A stretch of 64,000 nt of DNA from Halopseudomonas aestusnigri (lineage in GTDB: Bacteria; Pseudomonadota; Gammaproteobacteria; Pseudomonadales; Pseudomonadaceae): positions 19,618 to 83,617 of the forward strand of contig NZ_NBYK01000006.1 in the NCBI RefSeq assembly GCF_002197985.1, given 5' to 3'. The notes beneath the pieces were generated by a model. That model did no database searches, was not told the DNA's origin, and was given only the letters and a program-made list of their open reading frames with translations. A program made the position numbers and the translations under genes. Position 1 is the stretch's first letter. Every line of letters starts with the position of its first letter. This document shows, one piece after another, positions 7,956 through 19,118 of the stretch.

Positions 7956-8267
7956 TCAGGCAACAACCTGACTGATGGTGACAACCGGCGTGATGTCCGT
8001 GTAATTGGCCATGTCCTGATTCAGCGCCTTGCCGCCGGCGGCGAAAGCGGCCTGAAACTGCGCCATATCGGCAAAGAACAGATGCGCGCAGGCCACAAAC
8101 TGCGGCGCCTGCCCCGCGCCATCGGCCAGGCACTGGTCCACTTCGAGCTTGAGCAAGCCGTGTGCATCCAGCTGCTCATGGATCAATCTGGCGTGCTGCT
8201 GCTGGTAATAGCTGTGGTCAAAACGCGCATTGTCCTGCGCGGGGTAGGCAACGGTGATTCGAATCAT
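7956..8267 (-). CDS. EthD family protein
   Basis: This 103-residue ferredoxin-like alpha/beta barrel protein begins MIRITVAYPAQDNARFDHSYYQQQHARLI, the classic EthD N-terminus, and ends DMANYTDITPVVTISQVV. EthD proteins are small dimers of poorly known role often found with catabolic genes. The start at 8267 has GGAG 9 nt upstream. It lies 114 bp upstream of the GntR gene on the same strand, with a hairpin (7921-7943) between them, so cotranscription is uncertain. Confidence 0.8.
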   Translation of the reverse strand: MIRITVAYPAQDNARFDHSYYQQQHARLIHEQLDAHGLLKLEVDQCLADGAGQAPQFVACAHLFFADMAQFQAAFAAGGKALNQDMANYTDITPVVTISQVVA

Positions 8268-8326
8268 GCTGCAGAACTCCACTATTTGTTTGAACGGTCT
8301 GGCGGGGTCGGTCCACGATAACACCC

Positions 8327-8348
8327 GTAACGGCGATATTGCCGTTAC
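8327..8348 (-). terminator. Hairpin after the DUF2254 gene
   Basis: GTAACGGC (8327-8334) pairs perfectly with GCCGTTAC (8341-8348) around a 6-nt loop, 21 bp past the stop of the DUF2254 gene. There is no T run, so it may be an RNA 3' end rather than a classical terminator. Confidence 0.4.
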
Positions 8349-8369
8349 CCCGAGATGCCGAATGCGGCG

Positions 8370-10399
<2,030 letters not shown>

Positions 10400-10487
10400 A
10401 GCCTCAGCCAGTAAACTGTCAGGTCCTGCGTCCGGCCCCGTGCCGGGCGCGTCGATTTGTTCACTTGTTACCTTTCCGGAGTACCCC

Positions 10488-10748
10488 ATGGCCCGCGTCA
10501 CCGTTGAAGACTGCCTGGAAAATGTAGATAACCGTTTTGAACTGGTCATGCTGGCCTCCAAGCGCGCCCGTCAGCTGGCCACCGGCGGCAAGGAGCCCAA
10601 GGTAGCATGGGAAAATGACAAGCCGACCGTCGTTGCCCTGCGTGAAGTCGCCGAAGGCCTGGTTTCCAATGAAATCCTCGCCGAAGAAGCCCTGCAGGAT
10701 CAGCAGGAGCCGCTGTACTCGCTGGAAACTACCGAACTGGCCGAGTAA
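10488..10748 (+). CDS. rpoZ: RNA polymerase omega subunit
   Basis: The 86-residue protein begins [21 protein letters not shown] and includes ASKRARQL and [15 protein letters not shown], the defining omega motifs. Omega helps assemble core RNA polymerase and forms part of a (p)ppGpp site. GGAG stands 6 nt before the ATG. It lies between gmk and spoT as in most gammaproteobacteria. Confidence 0.97.
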   Translation: MARVTVEDCLENVDNRFELVMLASKRARQLATGGKEPKVAWENDKPTVVALREVAEGLVSNEILAEEALQDQQEPLYSLETTELAE

Positions 10749-10782
10749 ACGGATTGCGCAGGCCGGGCATTCCTGAGGTCAT

Positions 10783-10800
10783 CACCCGTTACCACGGGTG
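10783..10800 (+). promoter_or_regulatory. Hairpin immediately before the spoT ribosome binding site
   Basis: CACCCG (10783-10788) pairs with CGGGTG (10795-10800) around a 6-nt loop. The stem ends one or two bases before the GGGAG Shine-Dalgarno sequence (10802-10806) of spoT. It may influence spoT translation or be an inert mRNA structure. Confidence 0.4.
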
Positions 10801-10812
10801 CGGGAGAGCTGC

Positions 10813-12957
10813 ATGTCTGCGATAGAAGTTTTTGCCGACACCCTTGGCAATTACCTTGAGCCGGATCAGGTCAACCTGGTCCGGCGCGCCTATTTCTACG
10901 CCGAGCAAGCCCACGACGGCCAGACCCGACGCAGCGGCGAGCCTTACGTTACCCATCCCCTTGCCGTAGCCAATATCCTGGCCGACATGCACATGGACCA
11001 TCAGAGCCTGATGGCGGCCATGCTGCACGACGTAATCGAAGACACCGGCATTCCAAAGGATGCTCTGGTCGAGCAGTTTGGCGACACCGTTGCCGAGCTG
11101 GTGGACGGGGTCAGCAAGCTGACCCAGATGACCTTCGAGAGCAAGGCCGAAGCCCAGGCCGAGAACTTCCAGAAGATGGCCCTGGCCATGGCCCGCGATA
11201 TCCGGGTGATTCTGGTCAAGCTCGCCGACCGCCTGCACAACATGCGAACCCTGGGTGCGCTGGCACCGGAGAAGCGCCGCCGTATCGCCAAGGAAACCCT
11301 TGAGATCTACGCGCCGATTGCCAACCGTCTGGGTATGCACAGTCTGAGCACCGAGTTCGAAGACCTGGGCTTCAAGGCCATGTATCCGATGCGCTCGATG
11401 CTGATTGACCGCGCCGTGCGCAACGCCCGCGGCAACCGCAAGGAGCTGCTGAACCGGATTCTCGAGTCGCTGCAGGCCTGCCTGGAACGCGAGGGTCTTC
11501 AGGGCAAGGTGATGGGGCGCGAGAAGCACCTGTACGGCATCTACCAGAAGATGCGCGGCAAGAAGAAGTCGTTCAATGAAATCATGGACGTCTACGCCTT
11601 CCGCATCATCGTCGACAAGCCGGACACCTGCTACCGCGTGCTCGGCGCCGTCCACAGCCTGTACAAGCCATTCCCCGGCCGCTTCAAGGACTACATCGCC
11701 ATCCCCAAGGCCAACGGCTACCAGTCCCTGCATACCACGCTGTTCGGCATGCACGGGGTACCGATCGAAATCCAGATCCGTACCGACGAGATGGAAGAGC
11801 TGGCCAACAACGGCATTGCAGCGCACTGGGTCTACAAGTCCAAGGACGAGGTCATCAACGGCAACCACGCCCGTACCCGTCAGTGGCTGAAAAGCGTACT
11901 GGAGCTGCAGCAGAACGCCGGCAACTCGCTGGAGTTCATCGAAAACGTCAAGATCGACCTGTTCCCGGACGAGGTCTACATCTTTACCCCCAAGGGCCGC
12001 ATCATGGAGCTGCCCAAGGGGTCGACCCCGGTCGACTTTGCCTACGCGGTGCATACCGACATCGGCAACAGCTGCATCGCCTGTCGCGTCAACCGACGAC
12101 TGGCGCCGCTGTCCGAGCCGCTGGAAAGCGGCGAAACCGTCGAGATTATTACCGCCCCGGGCGCCCGCCCGAACCCGGCCTGGCTCAGCTTCGTGATTAC
12201 CGGCAAGGCCCGCAGCAACATCCGCCACTTCCTCAAGCACCAGCGCCATTCAGAGTCCATCGCCCTCGGCGAACGCCTGCTCGACAAGGTACTGGCGAGC
12301 TTCGGCACCCAGCTCAGCGACATTCCGGAAGCGCGCATTCAGGCCGTGCTGACCGATTGCCAGATGGAACTGATGGAAGATCTGCTGGCGGATATCGGCC
12401 TCGGCAACCGCATGGCATACGTGGTCGCCCGGCGCCTGCTGGCCGCCGAAGGCGCCAGCGAAGAGGAAGACACCCAGAAAATCAGCCCCGACAGCAACAC
12501 CGACAACAGCGAGAAGCCGCTGGCGATCCGCGGCACCGAAGGGCTGGTGGTCAGCTTCGCCCGCTGCTGCAACCCGATCCCGGGCGACCCGATCGTCGGT
12601 TATCTGTCCTCCGGCAAGGGCATGGTCATCCACCAGGAAAATTGCCGAAATCTGGCGGATAACCGCCATAACAGCGAGAAGACCCTGCACCTGACGTGGG
12701 ATAAGGACGTCAGTGGCGAATTTACCGTCGAGCTGCGCGTCGAACTGGAACACCAGCGCGGCATCATTGCCCAGCTCGCGACCGGCATCACCGTCGCCGA
12801 CGCCAGCATCGACAAGATCAGCGTCGACGAACGCGACGGGCGCGTCAGCGTCGTGCAGCTGGTCGTTCGGGTACGCGACCGCCTGCATCTGTCGCAACTG
12901 ATCAAGCGCATCCGCAACCTCAAGGGCGTGATGCGCATTACCCGTCTCAAAAACTGA
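10813..12957 (+). CDS. spoT: Bifunctional (p)ppGpp synthetase/hydrolase
   Basis: This 714-residue Rel/SpoT protein has the HD hydrolase domain at the N-terminus (His72-Asp73 in [22 protein letters not shown] near 140), a synthetase domain (about 230-350, with [19 protein letters not shown]), a TGS domain (about 385-445) and a C-terminal ACT domain (about 635-714). An intact HD motif marks it as able to hydrolyse (p)ppGpp. The start is the ATG preceded by GGGAG at 6 nt. It is downstream of rpoZ and upstream of ridA. A hairpin lies right before its ribosome binding site. Confidence 0.96.
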   Translation: MSAIEVFADTLGNYLEPDQVNLVRRAYFYAEQAHDGQTRRSGEPYVTHPLAVANILADMHMDHQSLMAAMLHDVIEDTGIPKDALVEQFGDTVAELVDGVSKLTQMTFESKAEAQAENFQKMALAMARDIRVILVKLADRLHNMRTLGALAPEKRRRIAKETLEIYAPIANRLGMHSLSTEFEDLGFKAMYPMRSMLIDRAVRNARGNRKELLNRILESLQACLEREGLQGKVMGREKHLYGIYQKMRGKKKSFNEIMDVYAFRIIVDKPDTCYRVLGAVHSLYKPFPGRFKDYIAIPKANGYQSLHTTLFGMHGVPIEIQIRTDEMEELANNGIAAHWVYKSKDEVINGNHARTRQWLKSVLELQQNAGNSLEFIENVKIDLFPDEVYIFTPKGRIMELPKGSTPVDFAYAVHTDIGNSCIACRVNRRLAPLSEPLESGETVEIITAPGARPNPAWLSFVITGKARSNIRHFLKHQRHSESIALGERLLDKVLASFGTQLSDIPEARIQAVLTDCQMELMEDLLADIGLGNRMAYVVARRLLAAEGASEEEDTQKISPDSNTDNSEKPLAIRGTEGLVVSFARCCNPIPGDPIVGYLSSGKGMVIHQENCRNLADNRHNSEKTLHLTWDKDVSGEFTVELRVELEHQRGIIAQLATGITVADASIDKISVDERDGRVSVVQLVVRVRDRLHLSQLIKRIRNLKGVMRITRLKN

Positions 12958-12974
12958 ATTCCGTCGGAGAACAC

Positions 12975-13355
12975 ATGAACAAGCAAGTCATTACCAGCGA
13001 ACACGCCCCCTCTGCCATTGGGCCTTACTCCCAGGCAATCAAGGTCGGCAACACCGTATACCTGTCCGGCCAGATCCCGCTGGACCCGGCCACCATGGAA
13101 GTGGTCGAAGGCTTTGAAGCGCAGGTCTGCCGCGTATTCGACAACCTCAGCGCCGTTGCTGAAGCCGCTGGCGGCAAGCTGCAGGACATCGTCAAGCTGA
13201 ACATTTTCCTGACCGATCTGGGCAACTTCGCCAAGGTCAACGAAATCATGGAACGCTACTTCGAGAAGCCCTACCCGGCCCGCGCCGCCATCGGCGTAGC
13301 CGCGCTGCCCAAGGGCGTGCCGGTCGAGATGGACGGGATTATGGTGGTGGGCTAA
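12975..13355 (+). CDS. ridA: RidA family reactive intermediate/imine deaminase
   Basis: The 126-residue trimeric enzyme hydrolyses 2-aminoacrylate and related imines released by PLP enzymes. [26 protein letters not shown] and [20 protein letters not shown], containing the substrate-binding arginine, are diagnostic. GGAG is 5 nt before the ATG and only 17 bp separate it from spoT, so it is probably cotranscribed. A strong terminator follows at 13401-13435. Confidence 0.95.
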   Translation: MNKQVITSEHAPSAIGPYSQAIKVGNTVYLSGQIPLDPATMEVVEGFEAQVCRVFDNLSAVAEAAGGKLQDIVKLNIFLTDLGNFAKVNEIMERYFEKPYPARAAIGVAALPKGVPVEMDGIMVVG

Positions 13356-13370
13356 CGCCCCCCCCCTGAG

Positions 13371-13398
13371 CGGCAAGCTACAAGCCGCAAGCTAAAAG
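13371..13398 (+). repeat. Heptad repeat array, left arm
   Basis: Four consecutive 7-mers of pattern CNNNAAG are visible: CGGCAAG, CTACAAG, CCGCAAG, CTAAAAG. They are in inverted orientation to the array at 13481-13542; CAAGCTACAAGC here is the exact complement of GCTTGTAGCTTG there. The ridA terminator sits between the arms. Confidence 0.8.
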
Positions 13399-13400
13399 AC

Positions 13401-13435
13401 AAAACCGCGCGGTTTCGACCTGCGCGGTTTTTTTT
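13401..13435 (+). terminator. Intrinsic terminator of the gmk-rpoZ-spoT-ridA group
   Basis: AAAACCGCGC (13401-13410) pairs with GCGCGGTTTT (13422-13431) and eight T residues end the structure (13428-13435). The loop itself can form a small GGT-TTCG-ACC hairpin. Confidence 0.92.
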
Positions 13436-13480
13436 CGGCCCCACTACCACAAACCGGCTTTTTGCTTTTGCTTTTGCTTG

Positions 13481-13542
13481 AAGCTTGTAGCTTGTAGCTT
13501 GTAGCTTGTGGCGGCTTGTGGCGGCTTGTGGCGGCTTGTGGC
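13481..13542 (+). repeat. Tandem repeat array, right arm (7-bp and 10-bp units)
   Basis: AAGCTTG (13481-13487) is followed by three perfect copies of TAGCTTG (13488-13508), then three perfect copies of the 10-mer TGGCGGCTTG (13509-13538) and a final TGGC. TTTTGCT-like units precede it (13461-13480). The array stops 3 bp before the stop codon of the SDR gene. A similar paired array occurs at 50311-50473. Confidence 0.9.
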
Positions 13543-13545
13543 TAG

Positions 13546-14388
13546 CTAGTGATTAAGCAGCGTCGCATATCCCTCTCGATAGGTCGGATACTGCGGTGCC
13601 CAGCCGCTTTCGCGCGCCAGTTCGTTGCTGCAGCGCTTGCTGCCCATTCGAGTACTGGCCGGGCCATCGGCCCGAGCCTCTGCTCCGACCTGCTCGCGCA
13701 GCCACTGGACGACCTCGTGCAGCGGTGCCGGCTCATCGTCCACGCCAAGGTAACAAGGCGCCAGCAGCTCGCGTGCTTCAGCCTGCAGCAGCAGGTGCTC
13801 AAGCAAGCCGACGGCATCATCACGATGAATCCGGTTGGTGTATTGCGGCGGCTCGGCCGGAACCGTCATGCCGGCACGCGCCTGCTCGATCAGCCGGTTT
13901 CTACCTGGCCCGTAAATGCCCGCCAGCCGCACTACCGACGCCGGCACACCGCTGCGCAGGGCAACATCTTCCGCGGCCAGCAGGGCCCTGCCGGTCTCGC
14001 TGTCGGCCTCGGCACGGCTGTTCTCGGTGACCCACTCACCATCCTGCTGGGCATAGACACCGGTGCTGGAAACCTGCAGCAGATGGCGCAGCCCACGCTT
14101 GCCCTGCCCCAGCCAATCGATCACATGCGCCAGCCCCTGCACGTACAGACGCTGGTACAGCTCGGCATCGCGCTTGCCTGCTGCCGGACAAAACACCAGA
14201 TAATCGACCTTCTCCGGCCAGTCCGCAGGGCACTCGGCAGCGCACAGGTCCGCCGCAATCGGCAGTACGCCGTCCGGCAACCTGGTGACATCACGACGCA
14301 CACCGTAAACCTGCCAGCCACGCGCCAGCAGCCGCACCGCCAGCGCCGACCCCACATCCCCACATCCGGCAATGACCACGCGCCGCAT
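13546..14388 (-). CDS. SDR family NAD(P)-dependent epimerase-like protein (YeeZ type)
   Basis: This 280-residue extended short-chain dehydrogenase-like protein has an N-terminal nucleotide-binding motif GCGDVGSALA at about 8-17. It carries VSSTGVYAQQDGEWVTE near residue 108, a variant of the catalytic region in which the usual YxxxK is not obvious. RLAGIYGPGRN and NRIHRDDAV follow, as in YeeZ-like sugar-nucleotide epimerase relatives. Substrate unknown. The start at 14388 has GGGAG 6 nt upstream. It is divergent from oxyR; tandem repeats abut its stop codon. Confidence 0.85.
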   Translation of the reverse strand: MRRVVIAGCGDVGSALAVRLLARGWQVYGVRRDVTRLPDGVLPIAADLCAAECPADWPEKVDYLVFCPAAGKRDAELYQRLYVQGLAHVIDWLGQGKRGLRHLLQVSSTGVYAQQDGEWVTENSRAEADSETGRALLAAEDVALRSGVPASVVRLAGIYGPGRNRLIEQARAGMTVPAEPPQYTNRIHRDDAVGLLEHLLLQAEARELLAPCYLGVDDEPAPLHEVVQWLREQVGAEARADGPASTRMGSKRCSNELARESGWAPQYPTYREGYATLLNH

Positions 14389-14549
14389 CGGTTTCTCCCA
14401 TTCTGTGTCCGCAAAGCGCCACTGTACCAGCCGGAGGCCGACGGCCACACCGCCAGCAAGGGCACTTCGATTGTTTTACTCTATCAACCAACCGGCTATG
14501 CTACAGCCCATTGTTTGACCCTCTTCCGTAGCCAGACAGACTGCAGCCA

Positions 14550-15464
14550 ATGACCCTGACCGAACTCCGCTACATCGTCACCCTTGCCCAGGAACAGCAC
14601 TTCGGCCACGCCGCCGAACGCTGCCATGTGTCCCAGCCGACCCTCAGCGTGGGAGTCAAGAAGCTGGAGGAAGAACTGGGCGTGATGATCTTCGAACGCA
14701 GCAAAAGCGCCGTTCGCGTCACCCCCATCGGTGAGCGCATTGTTACCCAGGCGCAAAAGGTGCTGGAGGAGGCGCTGGCTATTCGCGAACTGGCGACCGC
14801 CGGCAAGAACCAGCTGGCCGCGCCACTCAAGGTCGGCGCCATCTATACCATCGGGCCGTATCTGTTCCCGCACCTGGTACCGCAGCTGCACCGGGTCGCA
14901 CCGGAAATGCCGCTGTACATCGAAGAAAACTTCACCCACGTACTGCGCGACAAGCTGCGCAATGGCGAGCTTGATGCGATCATCATCGCGCTGCCGTTCC
15001 AGGAGCCCGACGTGCTGACCAAGCCGCTCTATGACGAGCCGTTCAGCCTGCTGATGCCGGCCAGCCACCCCTGGGCGGCACGGGACAGCGTGACCCTGGA
15101 CGAACTGGACGACAACAAGCTGCTGCTGCTCGGTGAAGGGCACTGTTTCCGCGACCAGGTGCTCGAAGCCTGCCCGACCCTGCGCAAGGGCGACGACCAG
15201 CACAAGCACACCACCGTCGAATCCAGCTCACTGGAGACCATCCGCCACATGGTCGCCTCGGGGATCGGCATGACCGTCTTGCCGATGTCTGCTGCCGACG
15301 ACCGCTATTACAGCTCCGACCTGCTGGTTACCAAGCCGTTCAAGGCACCAGCGCCGTATCGCACCGTCGCCATTGCCTGGCGTGCCAGCTTTCCGCGCCC
15401 GAAAGCCATTGAGCTGCTCAGCGACTCGATTCGTCTGTGCTCGGTCAATCAACCGTCAAGCTGA
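14550..15464 (+). CDS. oxyR: Hydrogen peroxide-sensing LysR regulator OxyR
   Basis: The 304-residue protein has an N-terminal LysR helix-turn-helix (about 2-60; HFGHAAERCHVSQPTLSVGVKKLEEELG) and a regulatory domain with Cys199 in GEGHCF and Cys208 in LEACPTL. These are at exactly the positions of the disulfide-forming pair of E. coli OxyR, which supports a peroxide sensor rather than a generic LysR protein. It would activate catalase and alkyl hydroperoxide reductase genes. recG follows 18 bp downstream, the order known in Pseudomonas. Confidence 0.96.
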   Translation: MTLTELRYIVTLAQEQHFGHAAERCHVSQPTLSVGVKKLEEELGVMIFERSKSAVRVTPIGERIVTQAQKVLEEALAIRELATAGKNQLAAPLKVGAIYTIGPYLFPHLVPQLHRVAPEMPLYIEENFTHVLRDKLRNGELDAIIIALPFQEPDVLTKPLYDEPFSLLMPASHPWAARDSVTLDELDDNKLLLLGEGHCFRDQVLEACPTLRKGDDQHKHTTVESSSLETIRHMVASGIGMTVLPMSAADDRYYSSDLLVTKPFKAPAPYRTVAIAWRASFPRPKAIELLSDSIRLCSVNQPSS

Positions 15465-15482
15465 TGCGGAGCCAGAGACAGC

Positions 15483-17558
15483 GTGGGTGAACAGACACCG
15501 CTGACCGTGCTCAAGGGGATTGGTCCAGCCCTCGCGGACAAACTGGATCGGCTCGGCCTGTCATCGGTACAGGATCTGCTGTTTCACCTGCCGATGCGCT
15601 ATCAGGATCGCACCCGTGTCACGCCGATTGGCGCGTTGCGCCCCGGGCTCGACGCGGTCATCGAAGGCACGGTGCTTGGCGCTGAGGTGGTCATGGGCCG
15701 GCGCCGCAGCCTGCTGTGCCGCATTCAGGACGGCAGCGGTACCCTCAGCCTACGCTTTTACTATTTTTCCGCCGCGCTCAAGGCCAACCTCAGTCGCGGC
15801 AGCCACTGGCGCTGCTATGGCGAAGTGCGGCCGGGCGCCTCCGGACTGGAAATCTATCATCCCGAGCTGCACAACCTCGACGGCGCCGAGGCGTTGCCGG
15901 TCAGCGATACCCTGACACCGATTTACCCCGCCACCGAAGGGCTGTCGCAACAGCGTCTGCGCAGTCTCAGTGACGCGGCGCTGGCCTGGCTCGCCAAAGG
16001 CAATCACCTGACCGAATGGCTGCCGCCGGAGCTGGCCGAGGCCTATCAGCTGCCGCCGCTGCGCGAAGCAGTGCAGTTGCTGCACCGCCCGCCGCCGGAC
16101 ATCGACCTCGAGGCCCTGCAGGACGGCCGCCACTGGGCCCAGCACCGACTGGCGTTCGAGGAGTTGATGGCCCATCAACTGGCCATGCTGCGACTGCGTG
16201 CCCAGATGCGGGCGCACAAGGCGCCGCCGATGCGCGCAGCCGGTGAGCTGGCCGAGCGTTTTGTCGCGCAGCTGGGCTTCCCGCTGACCGGCGCCCAGCG
16301 CCGGGTGGCTGACGAGATTCTGCTTGATCTGGCGCAACCACGGCCCATGCTGCGTCTGGTGCAGGGTGATGTCGGTGCCGGCAAGACCGTCGTTGCCGCG
16401 CTCGCCGCGCTGCAGGCCATCGAAGCCGGCTGGCAGGTGGCGCTGATGGCACCGACCGAGATTCTGGCCGAGCAGCACTTCAACAACTTCCAGCGCTGGT
16501 TTGCCGCACTCGGCCTGTCAGTGGCCTGGATCGCCGGCAAACTGAAGGGCAAGGCGCGCAGCAACCAGCTGCAACTGATCGCCAGCGGCGAAGCGGTAAT
16601 GGTTGTCGGCACCCACGCGCTGTTCCAGGACGACGTGCAGTTCCGCAATCTGGGCCTGGCGATCATCGACGAACAGCATCGCTTTGGCGTCCAGCAGCGC
16701 CTGGCACTGCGCGACAAGGGTGCCGCCGGCGGTGTCTCGCCGCATCAGCTGATCATGACCGCCACACCGATCCCGCGCACCCTGGCCATGAGCGCCTACG
16801 CCGACCTGGACACCTCGATCCTCGACGAGCTGCCGCCCGGACGCACCCCGGTCAATACCGTACTGATTTCCGATAGCCGCCGCGCGGAGGTCATCGAGCG
16901 GGTTCGCGCCGGCTGCGCCGAGGGTCGACAGGCCTACTGGGTCTGCACCCTGATCGAAGAATCCGAACAACTGCAGGCGCAGGCTGCAGAGGCAACCTGG
17001 GAGTCGCTCTGCGAAGCCCTGCCGGAACTCTCCATCGGCCTGATTCACGGGCGCATGAAGCCGGCTGAAAAGGCCGAGATCATGGCCGCCTTCAAGGAAG
17101 GCGACCTGCATCTGCTGGTCGCCACTACGGTGATCGAGGTTGGCGTGGATGTGCCCAACGCCAGCCTGATGATTATCGAAAATCCGGAACGTCTGGGCCT
17201 GGCCCAGCTGCACCAGCTGCGCGGCCGGGTCGGACGCGGCAGCGCAGCCAGCCACTGCGTGCTGCTCTACCATGCGCCGCTGTCGGCCCTTGGGCGCGAG
17301 CGCCTGGGCATCATGCGCGAAAGCACCGACGGTTTCGTCATCGCCGAAAAGGATCTGGCCCTGCGCGGCCCCGGCGAGGTACTGGGGACCAGGCAGACCG
17401 GCCTGGTGCAGTTCCGTATTGCCGATCTGGTGCGTGATGCCGACCTGCTGCCGGACGTCCAGCAGGCAGCGCAGCAACTCGCGCGCAGCCACCCGGAGCG
17501 GGTACAACCGCTGCTGGATCGCTGGATAGCCGACGGCCAGCATTTTGCCCAGGTCTGA
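15483..17558 (+). CDS. recG: ATP-dependent DNA helicase RecG
   Basis: This 691-residue helicase remodels stalled forks and branches Holliday junctions. It has an N-terminal wedge/OB domain (about 1-230), Walker A GDVGAGKTVVAALA near 296-309, a DEQHRFGVQQR box near 396 (the RecG form of DExH), TATPIPRTLAMSAYADLD, and the C-terminal helicase motifs ATTVIEVGVDVPNASLMIIE and QLRGRVGRG. The start is GTG at 15483; the ribosome binding region is weak (GGAG at about 11 nt). It follows oxyR closely. Confidence 0.96.
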   Translation: MGEQTPLTVLKGIGPALADKLDRLGLSSVQDLLFHLPMRYQDRTRVTPIGALRPGLDAVIEGTVLGAEVVMGRRRSLLCRIQDGSGTLSLRFYYFSAALKANLSRGSHWRCYGEVRPGASGLEIYHPELHNLDGAEALPVSDTLTPIYPATEGLSQQRLRSLSDAALAWLAKGNHLTEWLPPELAEAYQLPPLREAVQLLHRPPPDIDLEALQDGRHWAQHRLAFEELMAHQLAMLRLRAQMRAHKAPPMRAAGELAERFVAQLGFPLTGAQRRVADEILLDLAQPRPMLRLVQGDVGAGKTVVAALAALQAIEAGWQVALMAPTEILAEQHFNNFQRWFAALGLSVAWIAGKLKGKARSNQLQLIASGEAVMVVGTHALFQDDVQFRNLGLAIIDEQHRFGVQQRLALRDKGAAGGVSPHQLIMTATPIPRTLAMSAYADLDTSILDELPPGRTPVNTVLISDSRRAEVIERVRAGCAEGRQAYWVCTLIEESEQLQAQAAEATWESLCEALPELSIGLIHGRMKPAEKAEIMAAFKEGDLHLLVATTVIEVGVDVPNASLMIIENPERLGLAQLHQLRGRVGRGSAASHCVLLYHAPLSALGRERLGIMRESTDGFVIAEKDLALRGPGEVLGTRQTGLVQFRIADLVRDADLLPDVQQAAQQLARSHPERVQPLLDRWIADGQHFAQV

Positions 17559-17654
17559 GTGCAGCTATGCTGCAATCAGACGAGCCGCTAGAATCAAGCA
17601 AGCATCCTGCAACACCGGGGCACCAGCACCGCCTGACTCAGCAAGGAACAGATA

Positions 17655-19067
17655 ATGAATAATACCGCCGCTTCCGAGCCACTTGGCGCCAGCCTGCCCG
17701 ATCTGATTGAAAAGCTGCTGCAGCAGCAGGGGATCGCCTATCAGCTGCGCCCCGCCAACGGCAGTTGGCCTGCCTCGCAGCGTATTCAGGCGAGCCTGCT
17801 ATGCGACAGCGTTGGCACCGTCCTGACCCTGATCCCGAAAGATCATCTGCTCGACCTCAAGGCCCTCGGCGCGCTGCTCGGACGCCAGCTGGAGCCGGTG
17901 CGCAACCGCGAACTGCAGCGCATCCTCAGCAAGCATCAGCTGAACCAGCTGCCGGGCCTGCCAATCCTGTTCAACTCGCCCTGTGTCTGTGAGCGCAGCT
18001 TGCTGGATCACAGCGAGCTGATTCTCGACAGCGGGCTGGATGGCTGGAGTCTGGTACTTAATCAGGCCGATGCCCGCACGCTGCTGGCCAAGGTCAGTCT
18101 GGCCCAGTTTGCCGTCCCGCTGGCCAGCCTGGATACCCGGGCAATCAGCGCCGCGCAGGATGACGAGGACCTCAGCAACGCCGTGCAGAACTTCACTGCC
18201 CTGCGCATGAAGCAGCGCCTGGAAGAAACCATCGAGATCCCGCCCCTGCCGGAAACCGCGCAGAAGGTGATGAAGCTGCGGGTCAACCCGGATGCCGGTG
18301 TAGATGATCTGGCCGACGTGGTCGAAACCGATCCGAGCCTGGCGGCGCAGGTCGTCAGCTGGGCCGCATCGCCCTACTACGCCGCTCCGGGCAAGATTCG
18401 TTCGGTCGAGGACGCCATTGGCCGGGTGCTGGGCTTTGATCTGGTAATCAATCTGGCGGTTGGTCTGGCGCTGGGCAAGACCTTCAAGCTGCCCAACGAT
18501 GCGCCTGACCGCGCTACCCCTTACTGGGAGCAGGCGATCTACACGGCCGCAGTGATCGAAGGACTGGCCAAGGCCATGCCGCGGGAACGGCGCCCGGAAA
18601 TGGGCCTGAACTACCTGTGCGGCCTGCTGCACAACTTCGGCTACCTGGTGCTGGCGTATATCTTTCCGCCCTACTTCCAGCTGATCTGCCGCCACATCGA
18701 GGCCAATCCGCATGTCCAGCCTCACCAGATCGAGCAGCACCTGATCGGCGTTACCCGCGACCAGATCGGCAGCTGGCTGATGCGCTACTGGGACATGCCA
18801 GACGAGGTCTGCACCGCCCTGCGCCAGCAGCACAACGCCCATTACGCAGGCGACGATTGCGTGTACGCCAACCTGATCTACCTGTCACTGGCGCTGCTCA
18901 GCGAACACGATATCGGCAGCGGTCCGCGACTACACATTACGGATGCACTGCTGCAACGCCTCGGGCTGGAACGGGAAAGTGCAGACAAGGTAGTACACAA
19001 GGTGCTGGATGCGCGCGATGCGCTGCGCTCACTGGTTAGCCGCTATCAGGGCAATGCCCGGGACTGA
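17655..19067 (+). CDS. YbaK/deacylase-like plus HDOD domain protein
   Basis: The 470-residue protein joins an N-terminal YbaK/prolyl-tRNA deacylase-like region (about 15-160; SLPDLIEKLLQQQGIAYQ, VLTLIPKDHLLDL) to a C-terminal HDOD domain (about 205-400; IPPLPETAQKVMKLRVNPDAGVDDL, DPSLAAQVVSWAASPYY, CGLLHNFGYLVLA). HDOD proteins are signalling scaffolds without the metal-binding HD pair of true phosphohydrolases. The fusion is known in Pseudomonas; role unknown, and whether the deacylase half is active cannot be judged. AAGGA stands 7 nt before the ATG. Confidence 0.85.
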   Translation: MNNTAASEPLGASLPDLIEKLLQQQGIAYQLRPANGSWPASQRIQASLLCDSVGTVLTLIPKDHLLDLKALGALLGRQLEPVRNRELQRILSKHQLNQLPGLPILFNSPCVCERSLLDHSELILDSGLDGWSLVLNQADARTLLAKVSLAQFAVPLASLDTRAISAAQDDEDLSNAVQNFTALRMKQRLEETIEIPPLPETAQKVMKLRVNPDAGVDDLADVVETDPSLAAQVVSWAASPYYAAPGKIRSVEDAIGRVLGFDLVINLAVGLALGKTFKLPNDAPDRATPYWEQAIYTAAVIEGLAKAMPRERRPEMGLNYLCGLLHNFGYLVLAYIFPPYFQLICRHIEANPHVQPHQIEQHLIGVTRDQIGSWLMRYWDMPDEVCTALRQQHNAHYAGDDCVYANLIYLSLALLSEHDIGSGPRLHITDALLQRLGLERESADKVVHKVLDARDALRSLVSRYQGNARD

Positions 19068-19081
19068 GGTGAGCCGGGTGG

Positions 19082-19103
19082 CAGGGGCCCGACTGGGCCC
19101 CTG
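19082..19103. terminator. GC hairpin between HDOD gene and HU gene
   Basis: CAGGGGCCC (19082-19090) pairs perfectly with GGGCCCCTG (19095-19103) around GACT, in the short gap between two convergent genes. No T tract on either strand. Confidence 0.5.
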
Positions 19104-19118
19104 GCGCGGAAATCAGAC

